This document shows, piece by piece, positions 6,910 through 14,349 of a stretch of 36,942 nt of DNA. Below the pieces are notes generated by a model. It was not told the DNA's origin, did no database searches, and saw only the letters and a program-made list of their open reading frames with translations. This DNA is from Serratia sp. Ag1. GTDB lineage: Bacteria > Pseudomonadota > Gammaproteobacteria > Enterobacterales > Enterobacteriaceae. Location of the stretch: positions 1 to 36,942 of the forward strand of contig NZ_JQEI01000006.1 in assembly GCF_000743355.1 (NCBI RefSeq), given 5' to 3'. The translations under genes were made by a program, and so were the position numbers. How positions within the stretch are numbered: position 1 is the first letter of the stretch; every line of letters starts with the position of its first letter.

Positions 6910-7272
6910 GTGTCACTTTTTAATAAAATAAAATCAGCCTATAACAAGAATCAAGCCTTGCAGGAAGAAGGTAAGCAACAATTATTAAAAGGCGAGTTAG
7001 GTCTCAAGAAAACATTCTGGGGATACTGGTTTCTCATCATGCTGGTTATCAATGTATTATTATTCTTTACTGAGAAACGTTTTCATATCCTCTTCCTGAA
7101 TGCGGCATCGCTTTATGTAGGGGTTACTGCATTGATTGCTATCAAGAACACAATCAATGGCACCAATAAATTCTGGGGAATTACAGCACTGGTTATTGTG
7201 AGTCTCTCGGTACTCGTGGATGCATTGGCTTTTGTTGGGATTGTCTTTGAGAAATATATCGATGCCTTATAA
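6910..7272 (+). CDS. Small inner-membrane protein
   Basis: A 120-residue protein starting at GTG 6910, 9 bp after the end of the FtsK-gamma-like gene (AAGGATAT site at 6899-6906). After a charged amphipathic N-terminus (SLFNKIKSAYNKNQALQEEG), three hydrophobic segments follow: about 37-54 (YWFLIMLVINVLLFF), 61-78 and 90-113. It therefore looks like a three-helix inner-membrane protein. No family recognised. Its end overlaps the leader of the lipoprotein gene by a few bases, suggesting a common transcript. Confidence 0.7.
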   Translation: MSLFNKIKSAYNKNQALQEEGKQQLLKGELGLKKTFWGYWFLIMLVINVLLFFTEKRFHILFLNAASLYVGVTALIAIKNTINGTNKFWGITALVIVSLSVLVDALAFVGIVFEKYIDAL

Positions 7273-7282
7273 GGATATCATA

Positions 7283-7675
7283 ATGAACAATAAAATTATT
7301 GCCATCGGTATTATCGCTACATTGTTATCAGCGTGTGACTCCAGCACGCCAAAATGCAACAGTGACGATGCTAAAACCCTGGTCGTTGACATTGCACAAA
7401 AGGAGATAAAGAAACAGTTTGAACAACTCAGGAACTCACAGATGGTAGGCATGGTGCCTAAGCATGCAGACAGCCTTATGTTGAAGGTGACCAATATCAG
7501 AACCGTTAAACATGACGCGTCATTAGACGTTTATCACTGTGCTGCTACACTGCAAATGACTATGCTGGATGACAAATTAAAACTTCCAAGCACCAAGGAT
7601 TTGCCGATAACCTATAACATCCAGAAAACGGATGATAATGACGGGCAGTTCTATATTAACGTATTTGGCTTGTAA
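7283..7675 (+). CDS. Small lipoprotein of unknown function
   Basis: 130 residues from ATG 7283 (AAGGAT site at 7271-7276), 10 bp after the membrane protein gene. The longer upstream frame is rejected because the lipoprotein signal starts here: MNNKIIAIGIIATLLSAC with a classical LLSAC lipobox and Asp at +2, which favours inner-membrane retention under the Lol rule. The mature part contains two further cysteines and a beta-rich body (DLPITYNIQKTDDNDGQFYI). It is likely a partner of the adjacent membrane protein. No family recognised. Confidence 0.7.
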   Translation: MNNKIIAIGIIATLLSACDSSTPKCNSDDAKTLVVDIAQKEIKKQFEQLRNSQMVGMVPKHADSLMLKVTNIRTVKHDASLDVYHCAATLQMTMLDDKLKLPSTKDLPITYNIQKTDDNDGQFYINVFGL

Positions 7676-7749
7676 TTATTTATTAGTACTAACACCAGGG
7701 TTTCCTTTTGGGTGTGTAATTCATGCTTTAGCCCAAAAGGAAATTCATT

Positions 7750-7983
7750 ATGAAAAAGAAAATTATCACTGCACTGACTATCATCGTCATTATTATTGTA
7801 ACTTTGTATTGGTTGACTTCCCACGAATATAAGGCGAAGGAAGCGACACGAGCAGACAATACCATCTACGTTCAATCGAACTTGCCAGGGGAATGCCGAG
7901 CAATCATTACACAGATATTGAATGATGCAAAATCATCTCCAAGTGAGATACCGTGTGAAGTGCAACTACGACGAAGAAAGTAA
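7750..7983 (+). CDS. Small membrane-anchored protein
   Basis: A 77-residue protein with one N-terminal hydrophobic helix (MKKKIITALTIIVIIIVTLY) and a short periplasmic tail with two cysteines (GECRAII, IPCEVQL) and a basic end. An AAAGGAAAT site precedes the ATG. It is the last gene of the plus-strand envelope cluster. It could be a single-pass anchor or a poorly cleaved exported protein. No family recognised. Confidence 0.55.
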   Translation: MKKKIITALTIIVIIIVTLYWLTSHEYKAKEATRADNTIYVQSNLPGECRAIITQILNDAKSSPSEIPCEVQLRRRK

Positions 7984-8032
7984 CTTATCGCGTTTGAAAA
8001 TATAAATATATACCCAATCTTATTCAAGCTGT

Positions 8033-8185
8033 ATGTTCCTGCTGGCAGGGCAAAGGATGGCGGCTATCCTGAGTCTGCTGGAAACCGCCAAACTCAACGG
8101 CCCCCTACACGGGTGGTCAAGGCGTTCACCTTCCCGACGGCCCTGGATGCGTACAAGCCAGACACCTTCTCAAATCTCAATCAGT
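8033..8185 (+). pseudogene. IS66-family transposase (TnpC) C-terminal remnant
   Basis: The peptide FLLAGQRMAAILSLLETAKL, followed by NG, is the near-C-terminal segment of IS66 TnpC (AAIxSLLETAKLNG). After it the frame breaks, while the DNA still follows the usual continuation for about 100 bp in other frames. No start, no other TnpC domain and no element ends are present on this side, so it is a decayed scrap. Confidence 0.55.
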
Positions 8186-8300
8186 TTCAGGCTATCACCT
8201 GCACCGCACTGTTTACAGAACCACGTTCTGCATCCTCTTTATCACCAAAGCGGAAACGATGAGATTCGCCGCACACCGGACATGCCTGATGTGGCTTCAC
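8170..8300 (-). pseudogene. Remnant of a phage/ICE-type primase zinc ribbon (frameshifted)
   Basis: Read leftwards from a GTG at 8300 (GGGAGAG upstream), the frame gives VKPHQACPVCGESHRFRFGD. After a -1/+2 shift near 8222 it continues WFCKQCGAGDSLKLIEI before a TGA at 8172-8170. CPVCG...RFRF.D and WFCxQCGAGD are the two zinc-ligand pairs of the P4-type primase N-terminal zinc ribbon. Only this domain remains, and it is broken by a frameshift, so this is a relic of a replication gene of an earlier or rearranged element. Confidence 0.65.
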
Positions 8301-8335
8301 TGTATAATAACTCTCCCTAGCACTATACCTGGATT

Positions 8336-9559
8336 TCAATCAATCGCCAGCTCAATCAGCTCGAAGACTTTTTTAGCACCGGCGTTGGATTGTGTCAGCG
8401 TGATTTTCTGTTTTTTCCCCTCTTTCAGCCAAAGCGTAATTTGCTTATTCATCGTTCCTGAAAAAGTGACTTTCTCAATATCACTGAACCGTATGTAGAA
8501 TTTCTTTTCATCCTCAAACATGCCTGGTAAACAATAGATGGCGTCATCGGTTAGCACTACGCCACGATCGCCTTTTCCTATCACCGTTTCATCAAAGTAA
8601 AAGAGGACATTCTCTCTCTTAAGAGGCGGCAATGTTCCCACTGCGGCAGCAGCCTGAATAAAATTACCGATTTTTTTATCATTCAGTCCATCGTGGCGAT
8701 AAAAGTGATGATCTTTGTTCGTCGCGTAGCGCTGTTCTTTTTCATGATTTAATCGTTTGACAGACTGTTCATCAGCAGGAGTGCTTAATTCAGCCAGTGA
8801 ACCGGTTAGCGATGCGCCTACGGCTCCGCCTCCAGGAACGATCGTGGAACTGACAACCGTTTGGGTAACGTTGCGCGTATAGTCAGCAACGACCGTTCCT
8901 CGAGCGGTGGTATACCCGCTTACCGATTGGGGAAGTTTCGTGGTCGTTTTTACTAAGCTCGGCTGGAATGCAGCACGTAGCGAGGCGGCAATAGATGCAA
9001 GCAACAGTACAATCATCGGTACAGATAGCAGCATAACGGAGAAGAGAAACAGGCTATGTTTTGGCGTATCCGAACGATCGCTGATACGCGCAGTACAACC
9101 CGCTGCCGCAAAAAAGTAGACAATTCCGCATCCTATTGTCAGCCACGTATTGCTGTTCCCGTAATGATCAAGCTGATAAATGACAGGAATTAAGAGGCTG
9201 GCATACAGCGCAGCGCTCAGCAAGGCATCCGGCAGCAAATTTTGAATGCTCTCAAATGCCCTGGCAATGTTGTAGAGTATCCAGCATATCAGGATTATCC
9301 AGCCAATAACGGGGATCGCAGCGGCGATCGCCATCAAAATGACGCTGACAACGATCCCGCCCAGAATACCTGCAAGATGCCCTTCCGATGCCAGATAGTA
9401 AATAAAAAAAAGAAGTGCAAAACCAATCATCCCAGGAACAACAAGAAAAATAGCTTCAGGTATGAAAAACACTCCAGCCCAAACAGCTAACAGCAGCAAA
9501 AAGCAGAGGCCAGGTCCAACATTCTGCGCTTTCACCGTTACATCCGTATAATTGGTCAT
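8336..9559 (-). CDS. Multi-pass membrane protein with C-terminal PH-like domain
   Basis: A 407-residue protein. Residues 1-200 contain about six hydrophobic segments arranged in closely spaced pairs (for example CFLLLLAVWAGVFFIPEAIF and IIVSVILMAIAAAIPVIGWI-type stretches). A soluble linker follows (200-290), rich in Thr, Ser and Gly. The C-terminal 120 residues (NVLFYFDETVIGKGDRGVVL, AIYCLPGMF, YIRFSDIEKVTFSG, ITLWLKEGKKQKITLTQ) have the alternating beta-strand pattern and final helix of bacterial PH-like domains (GRAM/YokE type), which sense or anchor to lipids. No enzymatic motif is seen. It stands alone, flanked by decayed DNA. Function unknown; a membrane stress or toxin/immunity role cannot be excluded. 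Confidence 0.75.
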   Translation of the reverse strand: MTNYTDVTVKAQNVGPGLCFLLLLAVWAGVFFIPEAIFLVVPGMIGFALLFFIYYLASEGHLAGILGGIVVSVILMAIAAAIPVIGWIILICWILYNIARAFESIQNLLPDALLSAALYASLLIPVIYQLDHYGNSNTWLTIGCGIVYFFAAAGCTARISDRSDTPKHSLFLFSVMLLSVPMIVLLLASIAASLRAAFQPSLVKTTTKLPQSVSGYTTARGTVVADYTRNVTQTVVSSTIVPGGGAVGASLTGSLAELSTPADEQSVKRLNHEKEQRYATNKDHHFYRHDGLNDKKIGNFIQAAAAVGTLPPLKRENVLFYFDETVIGKGDRGVVLTDDAIYCLPGMFEDEKKFYIRFSDIEKVTFSGTMNKQITLWLKEGKKQKITLTQSNAGAKKVFELIELAID

Positions 9560-9664
9560 ACCATCGCTTATCCTATTGTTTACTCGTGTTTATACGCTAT
9601 TGCTATCGTCATGAGTTGTTTTACTTAACTGTAAGACGCAGTAACTCCCAGCAAGAGATTCCCC

Positions 9665-9838
9665 TCAAGGGTAATAACCCTCAAATTGTCTTTGCAGGAT
9701 TCCGATCAGAATTTCTGTCGTAAATGCCGTCTTAACCCGTTGCTTGCAGTAGTAAGGACAAGATTCATACAGGGTAGTAATCAACGCTTCACGTTCTTCA
9801 TCGGTTTCAGGGCACTTCGAGCGTATTGCCTTTGACAT
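9665..9838 (-). CDS. Small protein of unknown function
   Basis: 57 residues from ATG 9838, with a CAGGA site ten bases upstream; the longer TTG start at 9868 is less likely. The sequence is charged and helical (ETDEEREALITTLYESCPYY, then CKQRVKTAFTTEILIGILQR). It contains three cysteines, in SKCPE, ESCPYY and YCKQ. No family recognised. It is isolated between the membrane protein gene and a decayed region. Confidence 0.5.
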   Translation of the reverse strand: MSKAIRSKCPETDEEREALITTLYESCPYYCKQRVKTAFTTEILIGILQRQFEGYYP

Positions 9839-10035
9839 CTGCTTGTTATCCTGTTGTGGCGACAGCAATTTTTCACGACATCATATAAGGAATGATAAGA
9901 GTCCACAATTTTTGTCAGGCCCTTAATATTGACCCGGTACATAATACGATGTCAAAAAGGCCACATTACCCTTTGTGCAAACGCACCATCACGTCACGTA
10001 TTGAGCCCTAAATAACCTTGCAGAATAGCAGATCA

Positions 10036-10051
10036 CTGTATAGATATACAG
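10036..10051. promoter_or_regulatory. LexA (SOS) box-like palindrome
   Basis: CTGTATAGATATACAG is a perfect inverted repeat around a GA centre and matches the enterobacterial LexA consensus CTGT-N8-ACAG, including the alternating AT core. No intact gene starts directly beside it. Leftward, the nearest CDS is the 57-residue ORF about 200 bp away. It may be the surviving operator of a lost SOS-controlled gene. Confidence 0.6.
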
Positions 10052-10206
10052 ATTCGATTTTACGAACTACAACGCTTAATGGTTAAGTCTTATCTGGCCG
10101 CTGTTTGCGGGTAAAACGTCCACAAAGCCTTTTGCCACAAGTCATCTACCGAGTGTAGCGGTATTATGCAAAGCTATTTAGTAGTTGTAGCTTAATACAG
10201 AAACCA

Positions 10207-10475
10207 TCAAGCCAGCACAGCATCGACAAGGAGAGAGCCTACCCATCTTTCCTGATCATAATCAAAAAAAGAACAAATATCCTCGTTGCCGCTTGAGAAT
10301 GCCACTTTGATTATACAAGCAATTGATAGTACGTTCATGCGTTAGCATGCCGTAGGTGATTTTTACCGGCTTGGCAACCATTTTTTGCAGGTAGCAAACT
10401 CATAGTCGTCCCATAGATAGGCATCACCGCGGCTTGACCAAATATCGTAAGTCTTAAAGCCGAGCGCATAAATCA
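10207..10475 (-). pseudogene. Unidentified coding remnants
   Basis: On the minus strand the frame IYALGFKTYDIWSSRGDAYL, continuing WDDYEFATCKKWLPSR, ends at a TAA at 10363. A second frame from an ATG at 10338 gives MNVLSIACIIKVAFSSGNED and ends at 10207 (43 residues). Both look like real protein sequence but neither has a full-length frame, so they are probably pieces of one decayed gene. No family recognised. Confidence 0.4.
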
Positions 10476-10531
10476 ACCTGGGGTGACAACTTTACTGACA
10501 CTTACAGGGTATTAGCGGCTTAGTTAAAGGC

Positions 10532-10650
10532 TCATCCAAAGGCGAAAGCTTGGTTAATCAATTCCGGCACATCTGCACAACCAGATATTTTACTCGCGAT
10601 GTTTGTTGCTTCGAAAAATATCGTCCACGTTAATACCTACAGTTGACTCG
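10532..10650 (-). pseudogene. Unidentified frameshifted coding remnant
   Basis: Two minus-strand frames join across a likely frameshift: ESTVGINVDDIF and then FEATNIASKISGCADVPELI, continuing NQAFAFG to a TGA at 10532. The amino-acid composition is protein-like and the stop is preceded by a plausible C-terminus. No family recognised. Confidence 0.35.
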
Positions 10651-10766
10651 GCTCATTTCAATATTTATGATATTACTTAACTCTGTAAAACCACTAGAAA
10701 TTTTCAATAATCTGACAGTGATGTATAATTATGATCAAATTCTTTTAGTTAAGGAGAGTTAGGTTG

Positions 10767-11444
10767 ATGGATACGTCTTATGCATTTGATCTAAAATTAG
10801 TTTGTGGTGGATACTGCTACTTCTCAACCTACACCTTAGGGGCTGCACCTGACAGTGAGGGACTTGAGTTCCGAACTCCCAGTATTGTTAGCAATACTGG
10901 ATTCCAAAAAGCTATGCAAGATATGGGGCAAGAATACCGAATAGTTCAAAATGCAAGTTCTTTCTATGAATGGACTTGTATTCAGGGCTGGGCATTAGTC
11001 GATATTAGTTTTGCTAGGGATTTCATTCCACATTGGCTACGCAAAAGAAAATGTATAACATCCCCATTCGGCTCATTTACTGATATTAATTTAATTTCTT
11101 CATCTGTAAGAAAAAGAACCTTCAGAGGTAAATTTAAGAAACGTATTCTTGACCGTGATAATAATAAATGTGTGATTTGTTTAAACACGAACGGTCTAAC
11201 ACTACAACATGTCATCCCCTATTCAAAAGGCGGCGAGACCAGTTATCGAAATTTAGTGACTTTATGCGAAGAATGCAATCAAAAGTTGGGCGCTGAGTAT
11301 CACCGAGGATTATTTAATTTAGCTGGTTTATCTGGCGAAATTGAGGTCTCATTATTAAGAAGTGGAAAATTCGACAACACTGCTTTTTCAAGAGCAGTAC
11401 AATTCTCTAGAAACATCATGCATAGCCGTAGCGATATGTATTAA
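10767..11444 (+). CDS. HNH endonuclease with unknown N-terminal domain
   Basis: 225 residues from ATG 10767 (AAGGAGAG at 10751-10758); the TTG directly before it is less likely. The C-terminal part has the HNH fold. CVIC (135-138) and CEEC (167-170) form a zinc knuckle. LTLQHVIPYSKGGETSYRNL carries the catalytic His148 and Asn162, and NQKLG follows. The preceding RGKFKKRILDRDNNKCV is the usual lead-in. The N-terminal 120 residues are unlike any domain I know and may bind a partner or substrate. HNH genes of this size are found in defence systems and mobile elements. The base composition is AT-rich, like the HEPN and hxs genes. Confidence 0.8.
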   Translation: MDTSYAFDLKLVCGGYCYFSTYTLGAAPDSEGLEFRTPSIVSNTGFQKAMQDMGQEYRIVQNASSFYEWTCIQGWALVDISFARDFIPHWLRKRKCITSPFGSFTDINLISSSVRKRTFRGKFKKRILDRDNNKCVICLNTNGLTLQHVIPYSKGGETSYRNLVTLCEECNQKLGAEYHRGLFNLAGLSGEIEVSLLRSGKFDNTAFSRAVQFSRNIMHSRSDMY

Positions 11445-11530
11445 CTTGAATGCTCCCATTAAGTTTAATGCCTACTAAGTTTCTGCATAAATGATAAGAG
11501 TAAGGTAACCGAGCTATGAACTCGCGGCGC

Positions 11531-11575
11531 ATGTCGATCGGTTACCGTGCCAGCCAGATGTGCTGTGGCGTCAGC
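11531..11575 (-). pseudogene. IS66 tnpB start remnant
   Basis: Directly downstream of the tnpA-like gene the minus strand reads MLTPQHIWLAR, then a stop (TAA at 11544-11542), then PIDMRREF. This is the N-terminus of IS66 TnpB (IWLA-x-x-PxDMRR) with a nonsense codon and loss of the rest. Confidence 0.6.
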
Positions 11576-11873
11576 ATAAAGGCAGTGCCTGCATCACCGC
11601 CCGTAACTGAACGGGAAGACAACGAACCGAACAGCCATTGGGGAGATTGAGGGTTACCGTGTCGGCGTCGTTATTCTCAGGCACAACTCGACGTGCAGGA
11701 ATAAACGCAGAGGGCACGTTAACGGCAGCGTCATCTTGATGATGTTTAAGCCAGTAATAAAAGGTGACGATGTTCACGTCATGCAGGCGACAGTAATGTT
11801 TTTTAGACAGTCCACTCTGTTGCCAGGCATCGAGATGCTGCCGTCGTTCACTGTGAGAATACCTTATTGTCAT
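11571..11873 (-). CDS. IS66-family TnpA (orphan)
   Basis: 100 residues from ATG 11873. The segment RYSHSERRQHLDAWQQSGLS, then KKHYCRLHDVNIVTFYYWLK, is the helix-turn-helix of IS66 TnpA, and TVTLNLPNGCSVRCLPVQLR is its conserved C-terminal part. The gene appears intact, but tnpB is truncated and tnpC is absent here, so the element cannot move by itself. The upstream end of the IS is still visible at 11941-11957. The longer frame to 11915 has no support. Confidence 0.8.
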   Translation of the reverse strand: MTIRYSHSERRQHLDAWQQSGLSKKHYCRLHDVNIVTFYYWLKHHQDDAAVNVPSAFIPARRVVPENNDADTVTLNLPNGCSVRCLPVQLRAVMQALPLC

Positions 11874-12064
11874 ATTGCACCTCAGGTTTGTTGTTTTGTT
11901 GAGGTCAGCATGCAATAGCGGAATATCGTTAACAATGTGAGTTCGCCGGACGCTTACAAAAGTTCAACAGCACCGCGTGAATGATTACACGGTGCGTATA
12001 GTTTGGATAACAGCCGTGGGGCATCACGGCCATAGCATGTGAGTTAGAGCTAAAAGAACAAAGT

Positions 12065-13369
12065 TTATTTTTTAATACGTTTATTATAAGAATTTTTTGC
12101 ATTTTTTAAATATTCATCTTGCTCAAGAATTTTTCTCATAAACGCTTCCACAAGCTTAAAGGAGTAATAATGATACTCTGGCCTCTCATTTTTATAATGA
12201 TAATCATTATTGGCATTAGCCCATCCTGTTTTATGTAAAACAGATAAAAAGCAATTTCTATTTATAACATATTGTCCTTTGGAATTCTGACATACTAGAC
12301 ATTTAGCTAATTTAGCCCCATCATGTTTTTCATACAGCTTTTTATTAATCACCTCAATTGCATCTGTTTGAGTTAAAGGATGAGTTTTTGAACGGTCAAC
12401 TGGCTTCTCTATAAATAAGGCTTTTTTCAACCCTTCGATACCTTCATCTGCTTTAGTTAAAATCACAGCATTCCCATCTCTATTATCTTTAACATATACC
12501 AATCTTACATTTAGTGGAATAGCAAATTCTATATCATCATTATTCTCCATTGTATTATACAAGGAACCAGTAAGAGCCAGTATATCATCAGCAATATCAC
12601 CATATGTAGATTTCATTATTGCAGCAGGCGGTGATTTAAACTCACCTACTAACGATATCATTCCAATGTGAGAGTTTTTTAAAAAAGACACCTCTGTAAA
12701 CTCCTCAAATTGGGAGGTGAAATTTAAGACCCCTGACTGGAATATTCTGGAAACAACACCCTGAATTTCAGGCATAAGCAAATGAACCGCACAGTCACGA
12801 TAAAATGCAATTTCTTCAACATTTTTTCTTATATTTGACTCAGGTGGGTAGATTTTATCCAAACAGTCACGAAGAGAAATGGTTTCCTTTAACCCTTTTC
12901 TTTTAACATTCTTGAAAATAGATTTCTCCCCATCCATTTCAATTATTTTTGCTTTGAGAAACTGCTCCCAAGACGTACAAAAGCACATTACAAAGGCATC
13001 CATCTTATTTTCTAATGACGGTCTATTATATAATTCAAGAGCTAGTATCATATTATCTCTTGATTTCTTTAAGAGTGCCTTAGCTAATTTAGACTTACAA
13101 TTATGTCCAAGTGAAATGACATTTTTACTTTGAGATAACCGTTTAGCAAATTCAACATCAGAAATATTTAATGTATTTGATGCTTCAAATTTTCCGTCAG
13201 AATTCTCACTAACAAAATCTGCCAACTGCCCTTTGCCATGGTAAGTTCTAAAAGTAACTCTCTTCCACTGAGTAGCATCTAACACCTCTGCTTCAGTAAA
13301 AGGGGTATTTGCCCTCTCTTTATTTTGCAGAAAAATATAAAAAGCCGCAACTGATTTAGTTAACTTCAT
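12065..13369 (-). CDS. DUF3644-like HEPN-type protein
   Basis: 434 residues from ATG 13369, chosen for its strong GGGAGGG site 6 bp upstream; the TTG at 13393 is rejected. Residues 95-145 (LAKALLKKSRDNMILALELY, NRPSLENKMDAFVM, WEQFLKAKIIE) match the start of DUF3644, and YRDCAVH (190-196) provides an R-x4-H motif, the catalytic signature of HEPN ribonucleases. The N-terminal 90 residues may be a winged helix; the C-terminal part (from 330) looks like a specificity domain with a two-cysteine segment (CLVCQNSKG). HEPN proteins of this kind are often part of phage-defence or toxin systems. DUF3644 function itself is not established. AT-rich gene, ending about 100 bp from the IS66 end. Confidence 0.7.
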   Translation of the reverse strand: MKLTKSVAAFYIFLQNKERANTPFTEAEVLDATQWKRVTFRTYHGKGQLADFVSENSDGKFEASNTLNISDVEFAKRLSQSKNVISLGHNCKSKLAKALLKKSRDNMILALELYNRPSLENKMDAFVMCFCTSWEQFLKAKIIEMDGEKSIFKNVKRKGLKETISLRDCLDKIYPPESNIRKNVEEIAFYRDCAVHLLMPEIQGVVSRIFQSGVLNFTSQFEEFTEVSFLKNSHIGMISLVGEFKSPPAAIMKSTYGDIADDILALTGSLYNTMENNDDIEFAIPLNVRLVYVKDNRDGNAVILTKADEGIEGLKKALFIEKPVDRSKTHPLTQTDAIEVINKKLYEKHDGAKLAKCLVCQNSKGQYVINRNCFLSVLHKTGWANANNDYHYKNERPEYHYYSFKLVEAFMRKILEQDEYLKNAKNSYNKRIKK

Positions 13370-13713
13370 ATAATCCCTCCCTATAATCGACAAATGACAG
13401 ACTTTTATTCCATACCAGAGTGCAGCGCCCTAATCGCCCCTAAGGCATACAATATTTATGCACTCACCTACCCCTTGCTTCACAAACGCAGCGCTAACTA
13501 ACTTTGTTTGTCGACCAATGTTCAGACGTAGCTCTCAACCAATGTGCTCTTTGTGCTGGACAACGTAGATACATGGATTTGATGTATACAAAACATCCAC
13601 AACTGTCGCTGCAATCCCGGTAAGAAAATTACTGTCTGACATATGAAAACCTCTTACAATCATTTTTTATGAAGAATTAAATTGAAATGTCAAGGAGCTA
13701 AAACTCGCAGAGC
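13370..13713. other. Intergenic region between hxsA and the HEPN gene
   Basis: A 344-bp stretch with no gene of normal size. It holds a 35-codon minus-strand ORF (13535-13642) and presumably the promoter for the HEPN gene. No terminator with a T run was seen after hxsA. Confidence 0.5.
13535..13642 (-). CDS. Candidate 35-residue small protein downstream of hxsA
   Basis: An ATG at 13642 with an AGAGG site 7-8 bases upstream opens MSDSNFLTGIAATVVDVLYT, followed by 15 more residues to a TGA at 13535. The middle is hydrophobic and one Cys and two His are present. It is in the same orientation as the hxs operon, 71 bp beyond the hxsA stop. It contains no H-x-S repeat. It may be a genuine small peptide or chance. 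Confidence 0.3.
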   Translation of the reverse strand: MSDSNFLTGIAATVVDVLYTSNPCIYVVQHKEHIG

Positions 13714-14349
13714 TTATCTAGCTAATATATTCAATGAGTTCAATAATTGAGTATCGAGTGTTTCAGTTGTAGGCGTTGGTAGTCCATTCGCAATGCGATA
13801 ATTTTTTATAGACTGCCTTGTAGAAGGTCCCATTATGCCGTCAATATTCCCGTTGTAATATCCCTTGTCCAGCAATGCGAATTGAACCCGCATGATTAAG
13901 CGCTTACGCTTCTCTTTACCAGAAGTAAGCTCATTACTTGCACGGTTAGCCTCTGTAGTTCCAACAGAATTCGTAGTAGTGGAGTTGTTATTGTCGTTAG
14001 AACGAAGCGAACGCACAGAGGGAGAAGACGATGTGGAACTTGTCCCTGAGCTGGAAGAACCAGATGAGCTTGGTGAGCTGTATGTTTTGGGATAATAAGG
14101 AGTGCTGCCACCATAGTACCCACCACCTGATGAGGATCTGTGAGAACTATGACTCCGATGGGAGCTATGACTACGATGCCCTGCAATATAGAAAGGCACC
14201 TCCATGTTAAGTGGAGCTACCACTAAATCATGTTCATTAAGAGTCATACTAGGCAAATCACTCGCTCCGGTAGATGAATCACTTGCCCATACAGAATTAT
14301 TGAGCGCCAAAAATCCCGGAAGTAGAGCAGCGAAATTAAATTTTTTCAT
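13714..14349 (-). CDS. hxsA: His-Xaa-Ser repeat protein HxsA
   Basis: 211 residues from ATG 14349. The start is fixed by the ATGA overlap with the hxsC stop and by the signal peptide beginning there (MKKFNFAALLPGFLALNNSV, cleavage near WA-SD). Residues 58-72 are five consecutive H-x-S tripeptides, HRSHSSHRSHSSHRS, then a Gly/Tyr/Ser/Pro-rich low-complexity stretch (about 73-125). The C-terminal 60 residues (MRVQFALLDKGYYNGNIDGI, MGPSTRQSIKNYR) form a peptidoglycan-binding domain of the PG_binding_1 type. The H-x-S tract is the presumed target of the two radical-SAM enzymes. The protein is predicted to be exported and bound to the cell wall. The chemical modification is not known to me. Confidence 0.9.
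   Translation of the reverse strand: MKKFNFAALLPGFLALNNSVWASDSSTGASDLPSMTLNEHDLVVAPLNMEVPFYIAGHRSHSSHRSHSSHRSSSGGGYYGGSTPYYPKTYSSPSSSGSSSSGTSSTSSSPSVRSLRSNDNNNSTTTNSVGTTEANRASNELTSGKEKRKRLIMRVQFALLDKGYYNGNIDGIMGPSTRQSIKNYRIANGLPTPTTETLDTQLLNSLNILAR

Larger units (their letters stand above)
9869..10763. other. Decayed, gene-poor region
   Basis: No intact gene is visible in about 900 bp. It contains a LexA-type box (10036-10051) and, on the minus strand, at least three short protein-like stretches in different frames (about 10207-10475 and 10532-10650), consistent with degenerate genes. The last 80 bp hold the promoter and ribosome-binding site of the HNH gene. Confidence 0.6.
11531..11957 (-). 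mobile_element. Truncated IS66-family insertion sequence
   Basis: The boundary on the high-coordinate side is an IS66-like terminal repeat, GTAAGCGTCCGGCGAAC, read on the minus strand at 11957-11941, followed by tnpA and the first codons of tnpB. The other end is missing. A tnpC scrap lies 3.3 kb away at 8033 in the opposite orientation; whether both come from one copy is unknown. Confidence 0.6.
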
